NCBI RefSeq assembly: GCF_000427825.1
Contig: NZ_KE386593.1
Location: 792,941 to 856,940, forward strand
Length of the DNA: 64,000 nucleotides
Direction: 5' to 3'
Source: Thermocrispum municipale DSM 44069
GTDB taxonomy: Bacteria; Actinomycetota; Actinomycetes; Mycobacteriales; Pseudonocardiaceae
Both the position numbers and the translations under genes were made by a program. The notes under the pieces were generated by a model. The model worked only from the letters and a program-made list of their open reading frames with translations. It did no database searches and had not been told where the DNA came from. Position 1 is the first letter of the stretch; the number at the start of each line of letters is the position of its first letter. Of this stretch, positions 16,710-25,800 are shown piece after piece.

Positions 16710-17861
16710 TCAGGGCTTCTTCGGGCACTTCCGCGGGCCGGGTTCGTAGCCGGTGATGCTCCATTGCTCGCCGTAGGCCTGCGGCAGCCGCGTGACCGTG
16801 AATGTGCCGAGTGCCGGACCACCCTGGATACCGCCGGTCTGGTAGGCCGCCTCGCACGAGTCGATGGTCACCGACTCGCCTGGCTTGGTGCTGGAGACCT
16901 CCTTGTAACGCTCGCCCGGCGTGCTGGACGGAATCGATTCGGCGTAAGAGTTCGCACCGTTGACGGAGCGGACCTCCTTGCTGATGTTGCGAACCGCGTC
17001 CTCGCATGTCGGATAGCCCATGCCCGCGGCAAAGGCCTTGTCGGATCCCTGCGCGAAACGCAGACAGGCGTACTCGACGTCACCTTGGGCGATGTCGTGA
17101 TAAATCCGCCGTACGGCTTCATAGGGGTCGCCGGCCCAGTGGGGTCCCTCCTGCTCGATGGGCACCTCGCGATTGCGTTGGGCCTGCTCAGCGGGGGTGA
17201 GCGGCTCGTCCGGGCCGAGGAAGTAGTTGATGGCCAAGGCGGCCCCGATGACGATCGCGGCCAGCATCAGCAGCGCACCGACGATCTTGCCGCCGAGGCT
17301 GACCAGCCACCGCGGAGGTTTGCGCCTGCCGGGCGGAGCGTCTTGCGGCTGCTCGGCGTGCCGAGGTACGACCTCGCGCGAGGTGGCGGGCTGCATCTGC
17401 CCAGGCGTGGCGCGCTGCACTTGCCGGGACGGGGCGGGCTGCAGCTCCCCGGAGGTGGCGGACTGCGGCTGCTGCCCGGGAGGTGGTATCAGCCCGGCTT
17501 CCTTGGCGCGCTGAAACTCCTGGAAGCGCTGGAACTGCTGGAACTCCTGGAACAGGCGCAGTTGCTCCGGGTCCAGCTGCATGTCGGGGTCCTGCGCGGG
17601 ATTCGGTCCCGCAGGTGCCGGAGCCGGCACGTTCGAGCCGGCCGGCGGGGTGGCCTGCTCGCCCGCCGGCGAGTCGGGCGAACCTGACCCGGCTTCGGTG
17701 CGAGGTGCCTCGGAGTGCGGAGCAGGCGCGGTGCCGGCCGGGTAGGCGCCCTGTGGCTGCTCAGCCTGCGTCGTGCCCTCTGCCGGGGCATGTCCGCGTT
17801 GCGGCTCGCCCGCGTTGTCCGGGTGCTGGTCCTCGTGTCGCTGATCCGCCACGGCGTCCAT
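16710..17861 (-). CDS. Single-pass membrane protein with Pro/Gln-rich cytoplasmic region
   Basis: 383 residues, family not recognised. The first 180 are Pro/Ala/Glu/Gln-rich and likely disordered. They contain a short aromatic/Gln coiled segment (LRLFQEFQQFQRFQEFQ). A transmembrane helix follows near residues 210-230 (IVGALLMLAAIVIGAALAI), and then an outer domain of about 150 residues with four cysteines that could form disulfides. This N-out/C-out arrangement recalls actinobacterial cell-envelope proteins. It is transcribed against the ribosomal genes on both sides. An ATG consistent with the Asp/Gln-rich start was chosen; the frame is open upstream into the rplJ leader. Confidence 0.75.
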   Translation of the reverse strand: MDAVADQRHEDQHPDNAGEPQRGHAPAEGTTQAEQPQGAYPAGTAPAPHSEAPRTEAGSGSPDSPAGEQATPPAGSNVPAPAPAGPNPAQDPDMQLDPEQLRLFQEFQQFQRFQEFQRAKEAGLIPPPGQQPQSATSGELQPAPSRQVQRATPGQMQPATSREVVPRHAEQPQDAPPGRRKPPRWLVSLGGKIVGALLMLAAIVIGAALAINYFLGPDEPLTPAEQAQRNREVPIEQEGPHWAGDPYEAVRRIYHDIAQGDVEYACLRFAQGSDKAFAAGMGYPTCEDAVRNISKEVRSVNGANSYAESIPSSTPGERYKEVSSTKPGESVTIDSCEAAYQTGGIQGGPALGTFTVTRLPQAYGEQWSITGYEPGPRKCPKKP

Positions 17862-18020
17862 GATGCCTGCCGCCCGCAACCCCGTTTCGGCGGTCCGGCC
17901 GACTTGCCCCGGGTTGGGAAGCCGATCGATGCCGATCGAGCACAGGTCGGGCGAAGTGAGCCTGAGCCACCCGACGTTATCCCTACCCGCTGCAAGCGGC
18001 CCGAACCCCGTGACGTATTC

Positions 18021-18217
18021 TCGACAAGGTTCTACCGAAGACCGCTGGTCATCCACCCCACGGTGGATCGAAGGCCCCGCAGCCGCGGGCGGCCCGCGCA
18101 GGAGGACGAGGCTTGCCACGCTCCGCGTGCGCTTTTCACGCCCCGCGCCGCCCTGCGCCGGGGCGTTCGTCGTCTCCGGGCTCGGCCACGGTCGCCAGCC
18201 AAGAGAGGAGGCGCTGG
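18021..18217 (+). promoter_or_regulatory. L10-type ribosomal leader RNA
   Basis: The 5' region of rplJ carries the typical actinobacterial L10-leader text: CCGAAGACCGCTGGTC (18035-18050), then a 7-bp hairpin ATCCACC/GGTGGAT (18051-18057 with 18062-18068), then CGAAGGCCCC. In known leaders this kink-turn fold binds L10(L12) and represses rplJL. Further GC hairpins lie between 18117 and 18175. The exact 5' end was not determined; a TATTCT at 18016-18021 may be the -10 box. Confidence 0.7.
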
Positions 18218-18769
18218 ATGGCGAAGCCCGACAAGGTGGCCGCCGTCGCGGAGCTGGCGGAAGACTTCCGCACCAGCTCGGCCGCGGTGATCACCAAGTT
18301 CGACGGCCTCTCGGTATCCCAGCTCACCGAGCTGCGTCGCGCTCTCGGCTCTGGTGCCAAGTATCGAGTCGCGAAGAACACCCTCATCAAGCGCGCCGCC
18401 GCCGATGCGGGTGTCACCGGGCTTGACGACCTGTTCGTCGGGTCGACCGCCATCGCCTTCGTCAAGGGCGAGCCGGTCGAGGCGGCGAAGGCGCTCAAGA
18501 CGTTCGCGAAGGACAACGACGCCCTGGAGATCAAGGGCGGCTACATGGACGGCAACCCGCTTTCCGTCGACGAGATCAAGCGTCTCGCCGATCTGGAGAG
18601 CCGGGAGGTCCTGCTGTCCAAGGCCGCCGGTGCCTTCAAGGCGAAGCTGTCGCAGGCCGCCGCGCTGTTCGCGGCTCCTGCCTCGCAGGTCGCCCGGCTC
18701 GCCGCCGCGCTGGAGGACAAGCGCAAGAGCGAATCCGGCGACAGCACCGACACCCCAGCCGAGAGCTGA
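18218..18769 (+). CDS. rplJ: 50S ribosomal protein L10
   Basis: 183 residues; anchors L7/L12 dimers to form the ribosomal stalk. Starts [17 protein letters not shown] and keeps the pattern [12 protein letters not shown]; the C-terminal Ala-rich helix carries the L12 sites. ATG with AGAGGAGG about 7 bases upstream; the upstream open frame is leader RNA, not protein. It is followed 35 bases later by rplL and preceded by its autoregulatory leader. Confidence 0.97.
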   Translation: MAKPDKVAAVAELAEDFRTSSAAVITKFDGLSVSQLTELRRALGSGAKYRVAKNTLIKRAAADAGVTGLDDLFVGSTAIAFVKGEPVEAAKALKTFAKDNDALEIKGGYMDGNPLSVDEIKRLADLESREVLLSKAAGAFKAKLSQAAALFAAPASQVARLAAALEDKRKSESGDSTDTPAES

Positions 18770-18804
18770 CAAGAGCCCAAGCCCAGTAAGAAAGGAAGGC
18801 CAGC

Positions 18805-19203
18805 ATGGCCAAGCTCAGCACCGACGAGCTGCTCGACGCGTTCAAGGAGTTGACGCTGATCGAGCTCAGCGAGTTCGTGAAGAAGTTCGAGGAGACCTTC
18901 GACGTCACCGCTGCGGCCCCGGTCGCTGCCGTGGCCGCCGCGCCGGGTGCCCCGGCCGCTGGTGGCGACGCCGCTGCCGCCGCCGAGCAGGACGAGTTCG
19001 ACGTGGTTCTCGAGTCCGCTGGTGACAAGAAGATCCAGGTCATCAAGGTCGTCCGCGAGGTCGTTTCCGGCCTCGGCCTGAAGGAGGCCAAGGAGCTGGT
19101 CGAGTCCGCTCCGAAGCCGATCCTGGAGAAGGTCGACAAGGAGGCCGCCGAGGCGGCCAAGGAGAAGCTCGAGGGCGCCGGCGCGACCGTCAGCCTCAAG
19201 TAA
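18805..19203 (+). CDS. rplL: 50S ribosomal protein L7/L12
   Basis: 132 residues; multi-copy stalk protein that recruits translation GTPases. It has an N-terminal dimer helix ([21 protein letters not shown]), an Ala/Gly-rich hinge (about 45-60) and the C-terminal domain with [11 protein letters not shown] and [15 protein letters not shown] with AGAAAGGAAGG upstream. A terminator closes the operon. Confidence 0.98.
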   Translation: MAKLSTDELLDAFKELTLIELSEFVKKFEETFDVTAAAPVAAVAAAPGAPAAGGDAAAAAEQDEFDVVLESAGDKKIQVIKVVREVVSGLGLKEAKELVESAPKPILEKVDKEAAEAAKEKLEGAGATVSLK

Positions 19204-19231
19204 CTCCGCGTAACGCCAAGCGAACGCTGGA

Positions 19232-19265
19232 CAAGGGCAGGCATCCGTTCGGGTGCCTGCCCTTG
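19232..19265 (+). terminator. Intrinsic terminator after rplL
   Basis: A 15-bp stem with a single wobble (19232-19246 with 19251-19265) and a GTTC loop, 28 bases past the stop. It separates rplJL from the mce operon. Confidence 0.85.
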
Positions 19266-19491
19266 CTGCATTCAGGGCAGGCACCGTTGGCCAGCAAAGT
19301 GGTAACAGTGGCTATGAGCTAGGCCACGTTCACGGTAGGTTCCCCGGTGGGTCGCGCCGGTACTTCACCCGGAGGGGGCCGGTGTGTGAAAAGAACATGA
19401 CTGGCGAGTAACCTGTGCCGCCCCGGTTCGTTGCACCGAGAAACTGCTGGACACGGGCGTGCCCTTCAGCAGCGCTGATTCAGGAGGACTG

Positions 19492-20673
19492 ATGGGAGCC
19501 GAGGTCGTCGTCGAAGGGTTGACGAAGTCCTTCGGGAGCCAAACGATCTGGCGGGATGTGACGTTGACGTTGCCGCCGGGTGAGGTGTCGGCGTTGTTGG
19601 GCCCGTCGGGCACGGGTAAGTCGGTGTTTTTGAAGTCGATGATCGGGCTGCTCAAGCCGGAGCGTGGCAAGTGCATCATCAACGGCATCGACATCGTGTC
19701 GTGTTCGGAGTCGCAGCTGTATGAGGTGCGCAAGCTGTTCGGGGTGTTGTTCCAGGACGGTGCGTTGTTCGGGTCGATGAACTTGTTCGACAACGTGGCC
19801 TTCCCGTTGCGTGAGCACACCAAGAAGTCCGAGACCGAGATCCGCCGCAACGTGCTGGAGAAGCTGGAGATGACCGGTCTGGCCGGGGCGGAGCGCAAGT
19901 TGCCGGGGGAGATTTCCGGTGGTATGCGCAAACGTGCCGGGCTGGCGCGGGCGTTGGTGCTGGAGCCGGAGATCATCCTGGTGGATGAGCCGGACTCGGG
20001 GTTGGATCCGGTGCGCACCACCTACATCTCGCAGCTGTTCTTGGACGTCAACGCCCAGATCGACGCGACGTTTCTGATCGTGACGCACAACATCAACCTG
20101 GCGCGCACGGTGCCGGACAACATCGGCATGCTCTTCCGCAAGGAACTGGTCATGTTCGGCCCGCGCGAAGTGCTGCTCACCAGTGACGAGCCGGTGGTCA
20201 AGCAGTTCCTCAACGGGCGTATGGACGGCCCGATCGGCATGTCCGAGGAAAAGGACCAGGCCACCCTGGCCGCCGAGAAGGCCATGTTCGAAGCGGGCCA
20301 CCACGCAGGCGGGGTCGAGGAGATCACCGGTGTGCCCAAACAGATGCAACCCACCCCGGGCCTGCCGCCCCGCGCCGGTGACAAACGCCGCACCGACCGC
20401 GTCATGACAATGCTGCACCAACTACCACCCAAAGCCCAACAAGCCATCATCGACTCCCTCACCGACGAACAACGCCAGCACTACGGTGTCCGCTCCCCGG
20501 CGGTAGTGGCGGCAGGTCGACCCACGCCGCGTCCGCGACCGCAGCAGCCTGCCGGGCCCGCCGGTGACCAGCCCGGCGTCCAGCGCGGGCAGTTGCCCGC
20601 CGACCAGGTGGCCCGCATTCCGGAGAACCGTTTCTCGCCCCGCCCGCCACGCGGTCAGGGAGGCGGTCAGTGA
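19492..20673 (+). CDS. mceG: Mce-system ABC transporter ATPase
   Basis: 393 residues; energises the Mce lipid importer at the cytoplasmic face. Walker A GPSGTGKS at 37-44, signature SGGMRKR from Ser142, Walker B with Asp165-Glu166 (LVDEPDSGLD). After residue about 245 comes a C-terminal extension, Pro/Arg-rich at its end, as in mycobacterial MceG/Mkl. The ATG has AGGAGG four bases upstream; the open frame upstream lacks one. The stop overlaps the next start (GTGA), so the ATPase is coupled to the permease genes. In Mycobacterium mkl sits near rplL-rpoB but far from most mce operons; here they are contiguous. Confidence 0.95.
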   Translation: MGAEVVVEGLTKSFGSQTIWRDVTLTLPPGEVSALLGPSGTGKSVFLKSMIGLLKPERGKCIINGIDIVSCSESQLYEVRKLFGVLFQDGALFGSMNLFDNVAFPLREHTKKSETEIRRNVLEKLEMTGLAGAERKLPGEISGGMRKRAGLARALVLEPEIILVDEPDSGLDPVRTTYISQLFLDVNAQIDATFLIVTHNINLARTVPDNIGMLFRKELVMFGPREVLLTSDEPVVKQFLNGRMDGPIGMSEEKDQATLAAEKAMFEAGHHAGGVEEITGVPKQMQPTPGLPPRAGDKRRTDRVMTMLHQLPPKAQQAIIDSLTDEQRQHYGVRSPAVVAAGRPTPRPRPQQPAGPAGDQPGVQRGQLPADQVARIPENRFSPRPPRGQGGGQ

Positions 20674-21461
20674 CGTCACGTTCCGCGGTCTCGTTCCCAG
20701 GGCGGGGTGCCCTGGAGTCGACCGGAAAGCTGTTCGCGCTCGGCGCGGACGTCGTCCGGTTGACGTTCAAGCGGCCGTTCCAGACCCGCGAATTCATCCA
20801 GCAGGGCTGGTTCATCGCCGGGGTGTCGATCCTGCCCGCGATGCTGGTGTCCATCCCGTTCGGCGCGGTCGTCTCGCTGCAGCTGGGCCAGGTCGTCAAC
20901 CAGCTGGGTGCCGCGTCGTTCACCGGTGCGGTCAGCGTGTTGGCCATCATCCAGCAGGCCTCGCCCATCGTCTGCGCGTTGATCGTCGCCGGCGCGGCAG
21001 GGGCCGCGATCTGTGCCGACATCGGCGCGCGCACCATCCGCGAGGAAATCGACGCGATGGAAGTGCTCGGCGTCTCCGCGGTGCATCGCCTCGTCGTGCC
21101 CCGCGTGCTGGCCTGCACCCTGGTGGCGCTGTTGCTGAACGGCGTGGTCAGCGTGGTGGGCGTGCTGGGTGGCTACTTCTTCAACATCATCCTGCAGGGC
21201 GGCACGCCGGGCGCCTACCTGGCGAGCTTCTCCGCGCTTGCGCAGTTGCCGGACCTGTGGATCTCCGAGATCAAGGCGGCGCTGTTCGGCTTCCTGGCCG
21301 GGGTGGTGGCCTGCTACCGCGGGTTGAACCCGCCGCCCGGCCCGAAAGGCGTCGGGGACGCGGTGAACCAGTCGGTGGTCATTACGTTCCTGCTGTTGTT
21401 CTTCGTCAACTTCATCCTCACCGCGGTGTACCTCACCGTCGTCCCACCGAAGACCGGGTGA
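20670..21461 (+). CDS. yrbEA: Mce permease YrbE-A (MlaE family)
   Basis: 263 residues with five or so transmembrane helices. One of two MlaE/YrbE-type permeases that form the inner-membrane channel of the Mce complex. The family segment (R)TIREEIDAMEVLGV is clear near residues 118-131, as is RVLACTLVALLLNG. GTG start overlapping the mceG stop. Works with MceG and the MceA-F ring. Confidence 0.95.
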   Translation: MTSRSAVSFPGRGALESTGKLFALGADVVRLTFKRPFQTREFIQQGWFIAGVSILPAMLVSIPFGAVVSLQLGQVVNQLGAASFTGAVSVLAIIQQASPIVCALIVAGAAGAAICADIGARTIREEIDAMEVLGVSAVHRLVVPRVLACTLVALLLNGVVSVVGVLGGYFFNIILQGGTPGAYLASFSALAQLPDLWISEIKAALFGFLAGVVACYRGLNPPPGPKGVGDAVNQSVVITFLLLFFVNFILTAVYLTVVPPKTG

Positions 21462-21468
21462 TGCGGCG

Positions 21469-22317
21469 ATGTCGACACTGAACACCGTCGGGGGCACGGC
21501 CCGCCGAGCCGTGCGGGCCCCGCTGCACAAGCTGGACGACCTGGGTGACCAGCTGTCGTTCTACATCCGTGCGCTGGTGTGGATCCCGAAGACGCTGGTG
21601 CACTACACCCGCGAGGTCATGCGCATCCTCGCCGAGACGTTCTTCGGCAGCGGGGCGCTCGCGGTCATCGGCGGCACGGTCGGCGTCATGCTCGGCATGA
21701 CGTTGTTCGTCGGGATCGTGGTCGGCCTGCAGGGCTACGCGGGCCTGGACCAGATCGGTGCCGCCGCGGTGTCCGGATTCGTCTCGGCGTTCGTCAACAC
21801 CCGGGAAGTGGCACCGCTGGTGGCCGGCCTGGCGCTGTCGGCGACGGTCGGCGCGGGCTTCACCGCCCAGCTGGGCGCCATGCGGATCTCCGAGGAGATC
21901 GACGCGGTCGAGGTCATGGCCGTGCCCAGCCTGCCGTTCCTGGTGACCACCAGGATCATCGCGGGATTCTTGGCCATCATCCCGCTGTACATCATCGGCT
22001 TGCTGGCGTCCTACATCGGCTCCCGGCTGACCGTGACGATCTTCTACGCGCAGTCGGTAGGCACCTACGACCACTACTTCGAGCAGTTCTTGCCGAAGGA
22101 AGACGTGTTCATCAGCTTCGCCAAGGTGTTGATCTTCGCGGTGTTCATCATCCTGGCGCACTGCTACTACGGCTACACCGCCTCCGGCGGCCCGGCAGGT
22201 GTCGGTGTCGCGGTGGGTAAGGCCGTGAAGACCACCATCGTGGTGGTCGCGCTGATGAACTTCTTCATCGGCTTCGGCATCTGGGGTACCGACACGACGC
22301 TGAGGATCGCAGGATGA
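21469..22317 (+). CDS. yrbEB: Mce permease YrbE-B (MlaE family)
   Basis: 282 residues; the second permease, homologous to the one upstream. The matching segment is RISEEIDAVEVMAVPSLPFLV, with a longer amphipathic N terminus. It begins 7 bases after the preceding stop, and its own stop overlaps the mceA start (ATGA). Heterodimer with YrbE-A is inferred from other Mce systems. Confidence 0.95.
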   Translation: MSTLNTVGGTARRAVRAPLHKLDDLGDQLSFYIRALVWIPKTLVHYTREVMRILAETFFGSGALAVIGGTVGVMLGMTLFVGIVVGLQGYAGLDQIGAAAVSGFVSAFVNTREVAPLVAGLALSATVGAGFTAQLGAMRISEEIDAVEVMAVPSLPFLVTTRIIAGFLAIIPLYIIGLLASYIGSRLTVTIFYAQSVGTYDHYFEQFLPKEDVFISFAKVLIFAVFIILAHCYYGYTASGGPAGVGVAVGKAVKTTIVVVALMNFFIGFGIWGTDTTLRIAG

Positions 22318-23771
22318 GCCGCGGATTCGGGACTGTGCTGAAGCGCCGGCTGCTGGGCATCGGCTTCATCGTGATCGTGCTCGCGCTGATCTCGCTGAGC
22401 GTCGCCAGCCAGCAGCACCTGTTCCGCGACGTGGTGACCATCAAGCTGCAGACCGACAAGGTCGGCAATCAGCTCGCGGTGAAGTCGGACGTCAAGGCGC
22501 GCGGAGTGTTCGTCGGGACGGTCGCCAAGATCACCCCGACACCGGAGGGTGCGACACTCGACCTGGCGCTGGACCCGGAGTACGCGGCCCAGCTGCCGAA
22601 GAACGCCACCGCGCGGATCATGCCGAAGACGCTGTTCGGCGAGCGCTACGTGCAGCTGTCGTTCCCGTCGCTGTCCGGGCCGAAGATGTCCGAGGGCGAC
22701 GTCATCACACAGGACCGTTCGAGCGCCGCACTCGAGCTGGCCCAGTCGTTCGACAAGCTGCTGCCCGTGCTGCGGGCGGTGCAGCCGGAGAAGCTGAACA
22801 GCACGCTGACGGCGATCTCCAACGCGCTGGACGGCCGCGGCAAGCAGTTGGGCGACACGCTGGTCGAGCTCGGCGACTACCTGGGCGAGTTGAACCCGGA
22901 ACTGCCCGAGTTGCAGCAGAATCTCAAGGAGCTGGCGCAGTTCTCCGACGGTCTCGAGGAGGTCGCGCCGGAGCTGATCGACACGCTGGACAACCTGCGC
23001 ACCACGTCCGCCACCCTGGTGGACAAGCAGCGCAACCTCGCCGCGTTGTTCGACACGCTCACCACGGCCTCGCGCGATCTGGAGGACTTCATCGCGGCGA
23101 ACCGGGACAACATCATCACGGTCAACAAGGTCAACAAGCGGACGCTGGCGACGTTGGCCAAGTACGCGCCAGAGGTACCGTGTGTGACCAGTCAGATGGC
23201 CGAGGCGCTGCCGAAACTCGACGCCGTGTTCGGCAAGGGCACGGACACGCCCGGTCTGCGCGCCAAGGTGGTCATCGGACCCGCGCAGGAGAAGTACAAG
23301 CCGGGCCAGGACGAGCCGGAGTTCGGCGGGATCGGCACCGACGAGCTGGGCACGTACAAGGGCCCGTGGTGTGTCGACGTCCACCACGGCGACGTCCCCG
23401 ACCCGTTGCCGGTGCCGTACAAGTTCCTGCGGTTCAACGACGGCGCCGACCCGTCCGGTGAGCCCGACCCGCGCTCGCCCAAGTGGGACAAGGAGGGCCT
23501 GCCGTGCGACGCGGTGAACGTGTTCGGCAACAAGGTTCCGAAGGACTGGCTCAAGGAGTGCAAGGACGGAACCAAGCCGACCGGTATGGCGGGCACCTAC
23601 GGCGGTGGCGGTGCGGCGGCCCCGGCCAGTGAGGTCAACACGCCTGCGGAGAACAACCTGCTCGGCCAGCTGGTGAGCGTGCAGACGGGCATGAACCCGA
23701 AGCAGATGCCCGGCTGGGGGAGCCTGCTGGTGGGTCCGCTCTATCGCGGGGCGGAGGTGGAGATCCGGTGA
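22314..23771 (+). CDS. mceA: Mce family protein MceA
   Basis: 485 residues. One N-terminal transmembrane helix (about 12-32) anchors it; an MCE domain follows (about 38-115). Then comes a long helical tail domain with heptad-like Leu repeats (about 140-300). The C-terminal part is Cys-, Pro- and Gly-rich, with several cysteines (for example in VPCVTSQ and GPWCVDVHH). Mce proteins assemble into a tube that shuttles lipids or sterols across the envelope. First of six paralogues, each coupled to the next. Confidence 0.93.
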   Translation: MSRGFGTVLKRRLLGIGFIVIVLALISLSVASQQHLFRDVVTIKLQTDKVGNQLAVKSDVKARGVFVGTVAKITPTPEGATLDLALDPEYAAQLPKNATARIMPKTLFGERYVQLSFPSLSGPKMSEGDVITQDRSSAALELAQSFDKLLPVLRAVQPEKLNSTLTAISNALDGRGKQLGDTLVELGDYLGELNPELPELQQNLKELAQFSDGLEEVAPELIDTLDNLRTTSATLVDKQRNLAALFDTLTTASRDLEDFIAANRDNIITVNKVNKRTLATLAKYAPEVPCVTSQMAEALPKLDAVFGKGTDTPGLRAKVVIGPAQEKYKPGQDEPEFGGIGTDELGTYKGPWCVDVHHGDVPDPLPVPYKFLRFNDGADPSGEPDPRSPKWDKEGLPCDAVNVFGNKVPKDWLKECKDGTKPTGMAGTYGGGGAAAPASEVNTPAENNLLGQLVSVQTGMNPKQMPGWGSLLVGPLYRGAEVEIR

Positions 23772-24814
23772 AGTCCGCAACCCATGTGACCGGGCCGCTG
23801 GTCAAGCTGACCATCTTCGCGGTGATCACCGTCGTCACCACCGCGGTGCTCGGCATCAGCATCGCCAACATCAATATGAGCGGCACGGTCACCTACACCG
23901 CGCGGTTCTCCGACGCCACGTTGCTGCTGGAGAACGACGACGTCCGCATCGCCGGCGTGCGGGTCGGGCAGGTCACCGACGTCCGGGTGGCCGATCGCAA
24001 CCAGGCCGAGGTCGAGTTCGAGGTGGACGCCGATCGTCGGCTGCCCGCGCAGACCATTGCCACGGTGCGTTACCGCAACCTGGTCGGCCAGCGCTACATC
24101 GCGCTCGACCCCGGGCCGACCTCCGGCCGGGACAAGCTGCTGCCCACCGACGGCAGCGGCCGCATCCCGCTGGAGCAGACCAGGCCGGCGGTCGACCTGA
24201 CCGAGTTGTTCAACGGCTTCAAGCCGCTGTTCACCGCGTTGTCGCCGAAGGACGTCAACCAGCTGTCCTACGAGATCGTGCAGGTGCTGCAAGGCGAAGG
24301 CGGAACGGTCGAGAACCTGCTCGCCCACACCGCGCAGCTGACCAACACGCTGGCCGACAAGGACAAGGTGATCGGCGAACTGATCGACAACCTCAACTCG
24401 GTGCTGGACACCCTCAACGCCAAGGGCCCGCAGTTCCGGCAGACCGTCGACACGCTGCAGGAACTGGTGTCCGGGCTGGCCGAGGACGCGGTGCCGATCG
24501 GGGACGCGGTGGAGTCGCTGGACGAGCTGGCTCGCACCACGGCGGGTTTCCTCGAGGAGGGCCGTGAGCCGCTGAAGGAGGACATCGCCGAGCTCGGCCG
24601 GACCGCGCGCCTGCTGAACAAGAACGAGAAGAAGGTCGAGCACTTCATCGTGTTCGGGCCGAAGAAGTACACCACCATCGGCCGCACCGCGAGCTACGGA
24701 TCCTGGTTCAACTTCTACGTCTGCGCTCTGGACATCACCGTGAAGGTGCCCGGTGGACAGGAGATCCCGATCGAGACCCCGCGCGCACCGCGAGAGAGGT
24801 GTGGCACGGCATGA
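23768..24814 (+). CDS. mceB: Mce family protein MceB
   Basis: 348 residues: N-terminal membrane helix (about 12-32), MCE domain (about 38-120) with DVRIAGVRVGQVTDV, then a helical stalk ending with a short Cys-containing tail. GTG start overlapping the mceA stop; its stop overlaps the mceC ATG. The same role in the hexameric lipid conduit is expected from family knowledge. Confidence 0.93.
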   Translation: MKSATHVTGPLVKLTIFAVITVVTTAVLGISIANINMSGTVTYTARFSDATLLLENDDVRIAGVRVGQVTDVRVADRNQAEVEFEVDADRRLPAQTIATVRYRNLVGQRYIALDPGPTSGRDKLLPTDGSGRIPLEQTRPAVDLTELFNGFKPLFTALSPKDVNQLSYEIVQVLQGEGGTVENLLAHTAQLTNTLADKDKVIGELIDNLNSVLDTLNAKGPQFRQTVDTLQELVSGLAEDAVPIGDAVESLDELARTTAGFLEEGREPLKEDIAELGRTARLLNKNEKKVEHFIVFGPKKYTTIGRTASYGSWFNFYVCALDITVKVPGGQEIPIETPRAPRERCGTA

Positions 24815-25800
24815 AGTCCTTCCAGAAACGCAACCCGCTGGCCATCGCCGCGGTCGGCATCACGGTGATCCTGCTCGGTCTCCTCGCCGCGGCGAACGCC
24901 GACGAGCTGCCGTTGATCGGCGCGGGCACGACCTACAGTGCCCAGTTCGAGGAGGCCGCCGGGCTCAAGCCGGGCAACGAGGTCCGCATCGCAGGCATCA
25001 AGGTCGGCAAGGTGGCCGACGTCGAGCTGGACGAGGACAACCTGGTGCGGGTGACCTTCTACGTCAAGGACGCCTGGATGGGCGACCAGACCCGCGCGGA
25101 CATCAAGCTCAAATCGCTACTCGGGCAGAAGTTCCTCTCGGTCGATCCGGCCGGGTCGAAACCGATGGACCCGGACGAGGTCATTCCGGTGGAGCGCACC
25201 ACGTCGCCCTACGACGTTCTGGAGGCGTTCCGCGACCTGTCCAAGACGGTCGACGAGATCGACACCGACCAGCTGGCGCAGAGCTTCGACGTGCTGTCCG
25301 AGACGTTCAAGGACACTCCCGAGGAATTGCGCGGCGCGCTCACCGGCCTGTCCCGGCTGTCCGACACCATCGCCAAGCGCGACCAGCAGCTGGCCAAGCT
25401 GCTGGCCAACACCCGCGAGGTCTCCGAGACGCTGGCCGACCGGGACGAGCAGCTGGTGAAGCTGATGAAGGACGGCAACGTGCTGCTGGCCGAGCTGAAC
25501 CGGCGGAAGGCCGCGATCTCGTCCTTGCTGGAAGGCAGCCAGAAGTTGGCCGAGCAGCTCAACGGCCTGGTGGACGACAACGCCAAGCAGCTCGGCCCGG
25601 TGCTGAAGGACCTGGACAAGCTCACCAACCTGCTGCACCGCAACCGCAAGGCGCTCGGAGAAGGCATCGAGGCGTTCGCGCCGTTCGTCCGGCAGTTCAA
25701 CAACGTGCTGGGCAACGGCCGGTGGTTCGACATCTACCTGTGCGGCTTCCTGCTGCCGCAGGCCGGGCCGATCAACGAGCACGGGTGTGATCCGCGATGA
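24811..25800 (+). CDS. mceC: Mce family protein MceC
   Basis: 329 residues: membrane helix after MKSFQKRN (about 10-28), an MCE domain with EVRIAGIKVGKVADVEL, and a long helical region with repeated LAK/LxxL heptads (about 170-290). The ATG overlaps the mceB stop as ATGA; an ATG-like codon 12 bases earlier is less consistent with this coupling. The shortest of the six Mce proteins here. Confidence 0.92.
   Translation: MKSFQKRNPLAIAAVGITVILLGLLAAANADELPLIGAGTTYSAQFEEAAGLKPGNEVRIAGIKVGKVADVELDEDNLVRVTFYVKDAWMGDQTRADIKLKSLLGQKFLSVDPAGSKPMDPDEVIPVERTTSPYDVLEAFRDLSKTVDEIDTDQLAQSFDVLSETFKDTPEELRGALTGLSRLSDTIAKRDQQLAKLLANTREVSETLADRDEQLVKLMKDGNVLLAELNRRKAAISSLLEGSQKLAEQLNGLVDDNAKQLGPVLKDLDKLTNLLHRNRKALGEGIEAFAPFVRQFNNVLGNGRWFDIYLCGFLLPQAGPINEHGCDPR

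Noticed and set aside
16710-18119. Longer form of the membrane protein starting at 18119
   Set aside because: The extra 86 residues would be read through the antisense of the L10 leader and rplJ promoter, and they lack the composition of the rest of the protein.
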